Below are positions 33,791 to 45,300 of a DNA stretch of 64,000 bases, one piece after another. This stretch comes from Adineta steineri (Eukaryota; Rotifera; Eurotatoria; Adinetida; Adinetidae), in NCBI GenBank assembly GCA_905250115.1, contig CAJNOI010000135.1, forward strand, positions 129,614 through 193,613. Direction: 5' to 3'. The notes under the pieces are model-generated. The model was not told where the DNA came from. It saw only the letters and a list, made by a program, of their open reading frames with translations, and did not search any database. Made by a program: the position numbers and the translations under genes. How positions within the stretch are numbered: position 1 is the first letter of the stretch; each line of letters begins with the position of its first letter.

Positions 33791-34531
33791 ATGGGGCAAA
33801 ACTTTTCAAAGTTATTTTCAAATCCTGACACAAATACAACAGCAAAAAGTCGTAGTGTTCGTTTTCAAAAAAAAATATGCAAGTATGAGTATTTTATTAC
33901 TAAACATAATCAACATAATCTGTACAATCTATTTTGTTTGCTTATTAGAATAAAATCAAACAAATATATTGCAAAGTGTTTCATTTCTACACCCTTCGAT
34001 CGACTTTGCAACAATCTGCATCGTTTAGCAGAAGGTTTTTCGAACAATAATCAAATAGCGGACAGATTAATACAAAAAATAATAAAGTCAGGAAAAAAAT
34101 GTGAAGTACTCTACAGTAATCGAATTATTTTCTCTGGTGTAAATGGCGAACAATTACTGAGGGAATTGCGTGATAAATTTAACAAAATTATTGATATCAT
34201 TGTTAACCTGCATAATTCAGATTCCATGCTCGTTCGACCCACATTGCTAAATAGAGTCTTAAACAAGGCGGAGTCCATACTTGTTGATCCTGTCCTCATA
34301 TTTGCACTTGAAACTGAACTCGATAATTGTCAAAGGTTAATTCGCGAAATTACTGGAAATCATCTAACACAAAAAAGCCATCGACGAATCAATTTCATTT
34401 TTGATTTTATTTCAGCTAAAAACTTTTTGGCCTATGCATTTGATTCTAAATCAACACTTAATCATGATATCATCGTAGAAATTACCGCTGATTTACGTGC
34501 ATTGATGCTCAATTTTGTAATCAGAGAATAA
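33791..34531 (+). CDS. Gene A': unknown protein, right copy of divergent pair
   Basis: Exon 1 (33791-33882, 92 nt) and exon 2 (33949-34531) join in phase 2 across a 66-nt GTATGA..TATTAG intron, giving 224 residues. It begins MGQNFSK, which fits an N-myristoylation signal (Gly2, Ser6), so attachment to the cytosolic face of a membrane is possible. The core SNKYIAKCFISTPFDRLCNN and LHRLAEGFSNNNQIADRL matches A. So does HLTQKSHRRINFIFDFIS. A segment around LNRVLNKAESILVDPVLIFA has no partner in A. No signal peptide or membrane helix. Family not recognised. Reading through the intron is also open, so the splice rests on consensus sites and on the match to gene A. Confidence 0.65.
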   Translation: MGQNFSKLFSNPDTNTTAKSRSVRFQKKICKYEYFITKHNQHNLYNLFCLLIRIKSNKYIAKCFISTPFDRLCNNLHRLAEGFSNNNQIADRLIQKIIKSGKKCEVLYSNRIIFSGVNGEQLLRELRDKFNKIIDIIVNLHNSDSMLVRPTLLNRVLNKAESILVDPVLIFALETELDNCQRLIREITGNHLTQKSHRRINFIFDFISAKNFLAYAFDSKSTLNHDIIVEITADLRALMLNFVIRE

Positions 34532-34689
34532 TTTTTTTTCTTTTGTATCTGATATTTAAACTCGATACAAAAACTTAAAATTTCTAGTCTACTCACGTTA
34601 TCAAGCTCATTCTTTTTTTGATTAAACACTATAAATATGTGCATATTTTTGTATCAAATATAAATAAGATTTATCATTTCTATATAATG

Positions 34690-35560
34690 ATTATATTTTT
34701 TTCAAAATTAAATAAATAACATTCGAACGAATATCTAAAACTTCATCGAATCTCTTTTGTACTTCTTCATCATATAAATTCCAAAATTAACTTTTAGTTT
34801 GTTGCATATCTTTTTTTGATTTATTATTGTCTAAAAGTGCTTGTTTAAGAATTGATTCTGACCAACTACGAATATACGATGTTAATAATCGAATAAAGTC
34901 AGATTTAATTACAGTTACATAGTCGATAAAAGGAGCTGGTGTGATACACGACAAAACGAAAAAGATGATGCTCTTCGCGGGACTTGAACCACGCATCTCC
35001 TGCTATCCGGGCAGTCGCACTACCATTATACTAGAAGAGATCACTCTCTCTCGTCTTAGATCATCACCTTCATATGCATGATCTAACAATTACATCAGGT
35101 ATAATTCTTGTGGAGGATTAAGTGATTCAGGACATATATAAAGAATTTCTCTGATAATATCAAATCCATTGGATGCTTGATCATCAATAGAGGGAATAAT
35201 TATACCACCGATGATTAATTCACATGAACAATATTCAAGAAAATGAATGTAATCAAGATGTGCTTATTCTTGAAATGCTCGAAGTTCATTTCCCACTACA
35301 AATAAAGATGCACAATAATGCGATATATTGCATGGTGTTTGTAAAAGCCAAGGAAGTGAAGTCGATGAATAACCGATTGAAAGAGAATTTTAAGGTAAAC
35401 ACAATTCATAGAAAGATCGACCATTAGCTAAACTGTAATATGAATCATGTTTATTTAAAAGATTAAAAGGTGTTATCCAATCATTGGTAGACAAGTCATT
35501 ATGAATAAGGAGAATTTCTTTCTCATTTGCTATTTTATTGACTTGTCTCAAACACTGAGT
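34690..35560 (-). pseudogene. Gene B', right copy: decayed gene of unknown family
   Basis: On the minus strand the same pieces as in gene B appear: TPCNISHYCASLFVVGNELR, an in-frame TAA after AFQE, YIHFLEYCSCELIIGGIIIP, SIDDQASNGFDIIREILYIC, NPPQELYLM, then, past a tRNA-like insertion, CITPAPFIDYVTVIKSDFIR with LLTSYIRSWSESILKQALLD, and FWNLYDEEVQKRFDEV near the end. This copy preserves more of the ancestral gene than the left arm but is broken by stops and by the tRNA-like sequence. No family recognised. Confidence 0.55.
34970..35040 (-). tRNA. tRNA-like sequence, probably a pseudogene or tRNA-derived insertion
   Basis: On the minus strand 71 bases fold as a cloverleaf. The acceptor stem TCTCTTC/GAAGAGC pairs at 6 of 7 positions. 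The D-arm TAGTATAATGGTAGTGC resembles an A box. The anticodon stem CTGC/GCAG encloses the loop CCGGATA (nominal anticodon GGA, Ser, but without the long class II variable arm and with C instead of U at position 33). GGTTCAAGTCC is a good B box. The T stem pairs only with a bulge. A TTTTT terminator follows 6 bases downstream (34963-34959). Box A/B and terminator suggest Pol III transcription; the mismatches argue against a working tRNA. Confidence 0.5.
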
Positions 35561-35925
35561 GTTGAATACGTTACTTGCTTAGCGAATGTATGGAGTTGTT
35601 GAATCAACAGCTACCAACTGTGGATGAGAATTTTCATTATAGTTGTCGCTCATGATGTGTCTATGTTTATTGTCATTTTTATTGTGAAGAACAATATAAC
35701 AGAATACTTGAAAAGTTACTTGCATTCATTCCGATAAGATAAAAATATCTTGCATGGTAATAAACAGAGTGATGGCTAGTTGGAAAAGATCGAGAAGAAA
35801 GAAAAAGAAAACATTGTCATATTCTTCTTTTTCATTGTGTACTCTGTAAGCAAGATGCATGAAAAAATAATAGGGATGAATCATCTTATGTTTTTTTTAC
35901 GAAAAAGAATTGAGTGCGATTCATT

Positions 35926-36381
35926 TTTTTTTGTTTAATGTCACAAAAACATTGAAAATGTTTCTTATACTTCCTTTTTTTTGAGGGTGTGGACATGGTT
36001 GTATGAATACTGTTAATCTCCGTCTAAACCAACATGCACCCACATCCAGTTTATAAATAATATTTTTAGAGACGAAAACTACACTGATATAACATCTTAT
36101 TAATATGAGAATTGTTTTTACAAACAACACTTTCGAAGCTTGTGAGATTTTCTCTTAATATTTTCCTCGATCATTTAAAACTAAGATTGAAAATGAAGAC
36201 ATGAATATTCGAGCGCACGTGAAGATGAAGAATAAATCATCGCCTACATCTCGAGCGTTCTTCGTTTGTCAACAGATTAGAAATAATGTCATAATAAGTT
36301 TATCAAGTTTGTCTTTCATTATTCGATAGCCTATCTAAAAGATGGAAAATGATCAGTTTGGAAATCATGAAAAAACATTGG
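35926..36381. other. Intergenic, right flank of the inverted duplication
   Basis: Contains the hairpin at 35983-36047. Nothing else recognised before the 3' end of the large receptor gene. Confidence 0.4.
35983..36047. repeat. Telomere-like GT-rich hairpin at outer edge of the right arm
   Basis: Left arm GAGGGTGTGGACATGGTTG, right arm CAACATGCACCCACATCC. Its left arm resembles the reverse complement of the hairpin outside the other arm (GAGGGTGTGAATGTGGTTGTA), so the pair may be part of the inverted duplication. Confidence 0.65.
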
Positions 36382-39300
36382 TTATTGATGAATTAATCGT
36401 CGCCATCGTTTGAATGATTCTTGAAATGTTTTTCTGTACAAGTCTGAAGGAAGGACAAAGACGATGAAGATAAGCATCGATGGAGTAAATGAAATGAAAT
36501 AACCAAAAATAAATAGCAATCGATGATTCGATGGATTGACACATTCTGATAACATCGACATAATCAGACGAGGCAAGGCTAGAATTAGAAGAATAATCGG
36601 ACTAATTAATAGTTGTTTGTGTGCACTAAATTGATTATAAACATGTTCTCTTAGAGTTTGTCTTGTCTGAGCTGTCGATCGTTGTCGGGCTGATCCGAAT
36701 ATGATGAATAAAGCAGAACAAAGATTGATAATACAAGGAGCGACAAGATGAAAAAATAAGATGATTGTGTTGTATTGTTGAACAGAAGAAGAATAACGAG
36801 TTATACACCATCTATTATTATCCACTTTGGTCGTCTCTATTTTTACCTCACGCAACTCTCGATGTATAGGCTCGTGAATGATTGAACCCATGACACAGAA
36901 TGGTAGGATAAGAATTATCCATCGAGCAATGCATTGACTTTTCTGTTTATTGAATTTAATTCCTTTGAAAACGAGAATTGCTCTTTCAATGGCTACACAA
37001 GCATTGAGCCAAGCACCCAAATATAGACATAGCTTGAGAAGTGGTTCGATCGAAACACAACCTCCTCGAACAACAGAGAGACGAATCGATAGATCCATTT
37101 GAGTGAGAACAACAAACCAAAACTTTACTGTAAACATGCTGATTGTAAGAAAAGAAGTAATCGATGATGCTAAGAGATAGATGCCACATCCAACTTGTCG
37201 TAGATCTTTATTTTGAAATGTTATTAGAGACAAAATACTATTAATTAAACCTCCAACAAACATAATCATCGTTGAACCGGCAGTGATTTTTATCAGCAGT
37301 TTTTGATCAGCCATTGTCATGTTTGGCCGAATTTCGTCACGTAAAATGTCATCGAGAGTGACACCAATACTCTTTTTGTAGAACTGACATTTTTGACCAA
37401 TGAAACAACTGGCCAAAACTTGAGCTGCAGAAAGAAATTCACAGTTATCAAGAGATGAGATCAATCTTTCTTAACTTAACAAAGTCATGCTGAGCCAAGT
37501 TTATAAGCATGAATAGTTTATGAAAGTCATTTATCTATATATGATATGTCGTGTCGCGATTAAATTTGTATATTTCTATTTTCTGTTCAATATCTCATGA
37601 TGAATTCACGCACTTTTATAAACGTGTTTCTATATATGAACTCGATAGATTTTTAAAGACTACAAAGTAATAAGATTTCAGATAGTGAAATCACTCAAGA
37701 ATAGGCCTTTTGGAATATAACGTCGATTCGAGGAGAAAATTTACCTCGTATAATCAATCTAATCACGATGAAACCACAATACAAAGACTTAGTCTTATCT
37801 GCTTAGAAGTATATTGCCCATTCTTAAAAGAAAGAGTTCCGATTTGATTCTATTTTTAAACAATAATTCTGTTGAATTATACGATCTATTTATAACTCTG
37901 AGATTTATATTACTCAATAGTGAAAATTGAGTTCAGTGCGATGTTGTACTTTTTTGTTGATGATTTACAAAATAATAGAAAATACTTACTGTAAGTATCA
38001 AGAGAGATGTTATTTGGACCAGATGTTAGAATGGAAAAGTTTCCTATCATATCTGGAGACGACGTTGTCACCACTAATATGTAATTAGCACCCGTACGAA
38101 GATAAGAGATAAACTTGAAACCTTGAAAACTACAGCTTCGATAATCCTGTGAGAGCAGATTCTCGAAAGGATTCATTGGATCAAAATCATCTTCGTAAAT
38201 ATAGCCAAATGTATGTATACTGCTAGAACTACTCAATGCATAGTATCCAGTTTCCACTACGTGCATTCGTATCGTTTCATAGTAATAATTCGATTTCCGA
38301 CAATCTCGAGAATATGTTTGACTATTCATAGTTAGCTCTGATGAATAGTTCGATTGTACAGCTGATGAATATGGTATTCGGATGACGGGCGGGTAACCTA
38401 TGTGATGAAAACAAAAATAACAGATAAGGTTCGAAATAGATCTTGATTGACTGAGAGAAAGAGGGATCGTTTGGATGTAAGACAGAAAATTAAGCATCAT
38501 AAGTCATCTCTCATACATCCTGAATATTGAAGGACATGTCGGAACTTAGCCTAGATTTCTGAAGAAATGACTCTTTATAATATCTCTCTCAGTGACATAA
38601 TTGAGCTTCAGATGAAGAGTGAAAATAGAATCTTTAAACATTTTGATGTACTCGAACTCTGAATAAAATATGTCACGAATGAGTTTGTAATAACTTCTTT
38701 ATTCCGAAAATTGATAATGTCCCAACGTTTGATATAGGAAAAATTCGTTATTTATAGTGTAATTCTGTTACTGTTGTAATTTATTCATAAATTAAAGTAT
38801 GTAAACATGTCTTTTAGATTTACACAAAGTAAACATATGTAAATATTTTTTGTTTATGATAAGTGGTATTTAAATGTTTGCAGCAGTTTTTTATTATAGG
38901 AACATTATGTGATATGTTAGGTTAAGCAGCAAAGATTTTTCAGCTCCTGGTCACGAATAGAGATTCTTGTTGATTTGTATATTATTCACATCAGATTAGC
39001 TGATTGGAACGGTCTCAAATTCAAGAGAAATTCTTCGACTATTTTTCTTGATATTCTGGTATTTGATAGATTTAATGTAGCTGTTTGTGTAAAGCTTTCG
39101 TCTTATAGTATGAGTATCATCTTACGAAACAAGTCTTTGTTTGTAGATATACCAAGCTCATCTCAATACTCATGTTAAAGTTGACGAATATCTAGTCATT
39201 AGTTTCAGTGAAAATACTTACTCATATTCTTGAGAAGAACATTATTTAGACCAAATACAGAGATCGGGAATGCACCTGTCACATTAATGCTATATGCTGT

Positions 39301-42300
39301 CACAACCAATACATATATATTACTAGACTCAAGAACAGTTGCGAATTCGAACTGACTTGGTTTGCATATTATAAAATCGTATAAAAGTTTATTTTCATTC
39401 GGATTGGATGGATCAAAATATTCTTTGTAAATAGAGCCGTATGCGTTTATATTGCTTCTGGTGAAGAAAGTGTAAAAACCGCTTGTAATGACATTCATTT
39501 GTATTGCTTTATAGAAAGCTCTTGATCCTGCACACAAAAGAAAATACGTGGAACTATTCGTTGTCAATTCGGATGCATAAGTTGTTTGAACAACTGATGA
39601 AGTATTCACTAAGAGAAAAGAAAATCAATTCAGTTTTGTATCATATAGAAATAAGTGTAAACAGTTTGGAATTTGATTTATTCTCTCGAATGAACTTATC
39701 GACAGCGAATGAAGGTGATATAAATGTTGATATAATTGGGGATTATTATACTTTCACTTTCAAGATAGTGGAAGACACTTTGTAATATGAAGTGTGGATA
39801 TCAGATTTATCTTACATCCACAACCATCAAATTATAGGAATCGACTGGAACATATCTGTATGCAAGGAGATTGACCTGATCCGATTCATAGTATTCTATT
39901 ATTTGATGAACCCGATGTATGTGTTTGTGTAAAGCTTTCGTCTTATAGTACAAAAGTCATCTTACACAAGAAGTCTTTGTTTGTAGATATACCAAGCTCA
40001 TCTCAATACTCATGTTAAAGTTGACGAATATCTAGTCATTAGTTTCAGTGAAAATACTTACTCATATTCTTGAGAAGAACATTATTTAGACCAAATACAG
40101 AGATCGGGAATGCACCTGTCACATTAATGCTATATGCTGTCACAACCAATACATATATATTACTAGACTCAAGAACAGTTGTGAATGTCAATTGATATCC
40201 TCCACAGTATTTTTTATCGTGTACAAAGAGTTGATTTTTATTTGGATTGGATGGATCGAAATATTCTTTGTAAACAGAGCCGTATGCGTTTATATCGCTT
40301 TTGGTGAAGAAAGTGTAAAAACCACTTGTGATGACATTCATTTGTATCGCCTCATAGTAAGTCCTTGACTCTGAACACTGAAGGAAATACGTGGGACTGT
40401 TCATTGTCAATTCTGATGCATAAGTTGTTTGAACAACTGATGAAGTAGTTACTAAGGAAAAAGAAGCTAAAATTAGTTTTGTGTCACATGAAAATAAGTG
40501 TAAATAATCTGAAATTTTATTTTCTCATCTCAGATGCATTTACCGAAGGCAAATGAAAATGATATAAATGTTGATATAAATGAATGTCAGTATACTCTCA
40601 CTTTCGAGATGGTACAGAGTACTTTGCGATATCGGGTGTGGGTGTAGGACAAATTTAATATTTACATTCACACTCATCCTCAACCACTCACATCCACATC
40701 AACACCCACACCCATCACATTAAGAATCAATTGTAACAAGCTTGAATTCAAGAGAAATTATTCGGATACTATTCATAATATTCTGTTGTTTGATCAGGTT
40801 ACTGTAGCTGTTTGCATAAACGGTCGTCTTATAGTTAGGGAACTGCAAAATCATTTTCTTTGGTCCCGGTCTCGGTGGTCTTAGTCTTAATAAAAGCTTA
40901 AGAATAATTCTGGTGTTGTCTTCATTTATGCAAAAAAATATGAAGTTCACAAAAATTCTCGCTTTTTCGATTGTAAATTCAATCTATACGGTTTTTCTTG
41001 AACTATAAAATAACACATTTGCCATTTTTTAATTAAAGAAAAAAAAAAGAAAAAAATGTCTGGTCTCATACTTGATAAAAACATTGAGGAATTATCTGGC
41101 AATTTTAGTCTTGGTCCCGGTCCCGACGGGACTGGGACCGGGACCACTTTGCAGTACCCTACTGATAGTACAAATGCCATCTTACAAAACTAGTCTTTGT
41201 TTGTGGATATGCCAAACTCAACTAAATACTCATGTTAAAATTGACGAATATCCAGTCAATAGATGTAATGCAAATACTTACTCATATTCTTGAGAACAAC
41301 GATGTCTGAACCAGATACAAAGATCGAGAATGCACCTATCGTATTAATGTCATACGCTGCCACAACCAATACATATGTAATATTAGATTCAAGAGCGATT
41401 ATGAATCCAAACTGATCTTGATTGCAGCTGTCATCATCGTATAAGAGTCGATTTTCATAAAGACTAGATGGATGGAAATATTCTTCGTAAATCGAGCCGT
41501 ATGTATCTATATCGCTTTTGCTGAAGAAAGTGTAAAAACCACTTGTGATGACATTCATTTGTATCGCCNNNNNNNNNNCACATGAAAATAAGTGTAAATA
41601 ATCTGAAATTTTATTTTCTCATCTCGGATGCATTTACTAAAAGTGAATGAAGGTGATATAAATGTTGATATAAGTGAGGATCACTCTCTTCTCACTTTCA
41701 AGATGGTAGAAAATGCTTTGTAATATCATTCATATCTTAGGTTATAGAAGGAACATTACTTTTGCTACATTCTGCATAGAGTATCGATAATATGAGTATT
41801 CATGTCGTCAGAAAACTGTATACAAATATCATTCTGAATCAAAAAGAAATATCAGTGTACCATTTTGCAGATTGAGTTTATCTATGTTTTCTATCCACGG
41901 TAGATATGTGCAACTGATTATCCATTAAAATACTGGAGATACTCACAAATACGATTGAAACCGATATAGCCTCGGCCGGATACTTGAATTGAAACATTTC
42001 CTGTTACATTTGGAGAAGATGTTGTCATAACGAAAACGAATGTCATGTTAGCTTGAAGAACAGCTGTGAGATGAAACTGATCTTGGTTATCATATTCCTC
42101 ATTATAAGTGAGTCCCTTTTTGAACAAATCGAATGGGTTGAAATTGTTTGTATAGACATAATCGTACGCAATTTTCATGTCGCTGTTGATTAGAAAAGTA
42201 TAAAAGCCAGTTATAGTGACGTTAAATTGTATCGTCTCATAATAAAAATGTAACTCTGAACAATCTTCGAAATAAGTTGAACTATTCGATGTCAGTGCTG

Positions 42301-45300
42301 ATGAATACACTGATTTTACAACTAATGAATTATCTATTGAATCAAAATTAAATCAATAAGTATCTATATTTAAAAGAAAGAAACAGATATGGTTGCATAT
42401 ATTCTTAATTTGATTTTCATTTTATGTTTACTAGTGGTAATTTAATTGATGATCATTCAATAATTTTTAATAAAGAAATGAAAAAAACATGAAATTAAAT
42501 ATGTACATACTGTCCTCGCAATAAGTATTGACGTTAGCTCTTTACATCTGTACGTCCTTTCCAAGAAATACTGTAATAATTCGAATTATGAAATTTTATA
42601 AAACCTCATGCATAAAAATGAGTATCATTCCAGACTTTCAAATGTATAATTTTTTCATTATCATCTTTATTTTCAAACTTTTCTTCTTTCAATAATACAT
42701 TGTAGAACGTTAGTTTTTTTGTCGATATCACTTAGCATAATAACGAACTATCTGATAAAAGTACTTTGTAAATTTTTAATTAATCTACGAGTATGGCATG
42801 GTATCATCATGAAAACGTCCGCTGGAAGTAATATTCAGTCTTAACCAAACAAAATATCTTAACAGTTAATTATCTGTTAAAGTATTATAGAAGCGATTCT
42901 TTAGTTTATCTTCTATTCTAATAAAGTGTGTCTTGAACAAGCTGGTAAGCATAGAGCTTTTTCCTCCTCATCACCACCAGTAATTTTCGGTGAAGACAGA
43001 GACTTCAGTTTAAATCTTACTCCTTTACGATAATCCTAATTCTACTCTCGTTCATCAACAAAAATCATGACCGGAAATATAACATAACTGGTTTTCTAAT
43101 CTCAAGTGCATTAGTAACATCTCGAATCATTACAATTATGCTACGAGTTGTGATTGACACTCGATCATAGGATTAGTTTTCTCTGGCATAGTTTTAAATC
43201 TACAAATTTTAAAATATATTGAACAACTATGCAAAACTACTTTTTGTTGATTTGAAAACGATTCGCGAAACTTCTCTTGTAATGAGTGTCTCACATTTCA
43301 TAAAATTATTGTGTTCATTTTTTCATGAGATTAGCAGCGGCATGTGGACGTTGGTATTGAGAAATCAAAGAAAATTGATGTAGAAAGCCCAAGAAAAACG
43401 ACTCAGTTTATCCCTGACTTTACTACTAAATGTATAAACATTCTAACTTTCATCTGTATCAAGCAATTAACATGACGATAATGTTATCGATTGACTTTTG
43501 TCGAGAATTATAAATAAAGAAGTTTTTAGACTTTTAACAATAGTAGAGGAAGATGAAACTCGAAATTTTTATTTAACTATTCAACAATTCAGTTTGAAAT
43601 CACTCAAGAGTTTCATTTACATTTTCTATGATAGTTTCTCTTTTTAATTTTCTCTCAATAAATATTGATTGAAATGGTATTGAAAAATTTATTCAATCAT
43701 TCTAAACGTACCACATGATTCTTCGAACAATTGAAATTTTTGAATTCGATGATTTGATTCATCAGTAACAAATATGTTTCCAAAACGATCAAAACTAAAA
43801 CTAAGTGGATAATTCAATTCATTGTAGTGTGAACTCCTTCCATCACATCCAACTAAACATCGAAAACCATTCAAGCCTGAACCAACAATACGATGGTTGG
43901 CGCGATCCACTATGAATAAGTACTTCTCTACATCTAATAGAATTCCAGTTGGACAACTAAGCGTAATTGTTGGATTTAGTGATGTATCTCCAGCCACTGT
44001 TATGCCATTTATTTCTCCCGGCTGGAACAATTGAACTCGATCATTTTCACAATCTGTCACATATAAATCCAAATTCACATCGACAAAGATTCCACCAGGA
44101 CCAGTGAGATGATAAGACGTTGATCCTTGTTTACCGATACCAGCAGCAACGCGATTTGAAGTGATCACAGAATCGTTCAATGATCTTTTCACAACTTGAT
44201 GATTTTGAAATATTGAACAGTAAAGAGTATTCTTGATATCGACAAATAAACCATAGCACGATGAGGAGACATTCATCACTGTGACAAAGGTATTTGTTTC
44301 TACGCTCCATCTCTGTACTCGACCATTCCAAACACCATCATCAATATAAATATCACCATTCAATACCACAAAGAGAGAATATGATTCTGTAAAATTGCCA
44401 GAAATGAACTTTGTTGGATGCACACTCTCTTCATGCCATATTAGAATTGTTTTGTCTTTTTGATTAGTGACATAGATTGTACTGTTTGTGTTCACAAAAA
44501 TTGCACGAGGTTTCGAACCAACAATTGATTGATTAGCAAAAGTAATTCCATTGGAATTCCAAGTAGCTGTTGGACAAAATTTTGGTTGATTGAATGAAAG
44601 AGCTGTAAACAAGCAAAGAGAATAACTGTGAAGAAATAAAATTGTTAGTTTATGTTATTTTTTCAAAAAATTCATCAGGATTAATTTTGAAAGAATTTTT
44701 ATGGTTGTTGTATTTTCTTGGATGAAATGTGAATATCAACTGAGAGAAAAATGAATCTATCGAAGATCAACTTATTTTATTGAATTTTTTCTTATGAAAG
44801 AAAAAATGATATGTTCGATTTTTGAAACATCGATTTTCATTAGAAAAATAAAAGTAATCAAACGATTTTTTTTAATTTATCAAACAAAAATGAATCAAAG
44901 GGGGGGGGGGGGGGGGAACCAATCGTTCGAAATTAGAACAAGATATCTTTGAAATTCAATGAATTTTCCTATTAACCTTAAAGAGAGTATGAACATATAG
45001 AAGATTTGAAACTGTTTGATTTAAATTTTGTATATGAAAGAGAGGAGAAAAGTCTTTTGTTAATTTTTAATTAAATAATTACTGTAAGAAGTTATTTGAG
45101 AAAAATATTTTGTAAAAAAGAAAAAATTTTGAAATAAAACGAAAAAAAAAGATATCCTGTTTCTTTCATTAATAATATGTTTTTGTTGTTGTTTTAATCT
45201 TTATCGAAAAAAACCAATTTACTTTCATTTTTGTCAAATAATGATTAAATTTAATCAAAATTTTTTCCTTTTTTTCCTTTTGATCTCATTATTTCAACTC

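Larger units (their letters stand above)
33760..35925 (-). repeat. Right arm of a large inverted duplication
   Basis: Reverse-complement copy of 31397-33150. It is longer than the left arm, mainly because of about 250 bases around 34850-35100 that contain further gene B coding sequence and a tRNA-like element. Confidence 0.8.

Noticed and set aside
35224-35427. 67-codon plus-strand frame
   Set aside because: It lies antisense to the decayed gene B' and has no counterpart in the other arm.
41072-41293. Frame with VLVPVPTGLGPGP-like repeats
   Set aside because: Product of the GC-rich palindrome of the MITE at 40836-41161.
44900-44916. Poly-G run considered as a regulatory G-quadruplex
   Set aside because: A bare homopolymer in an intron is more simply a slippage or sequencing feature.
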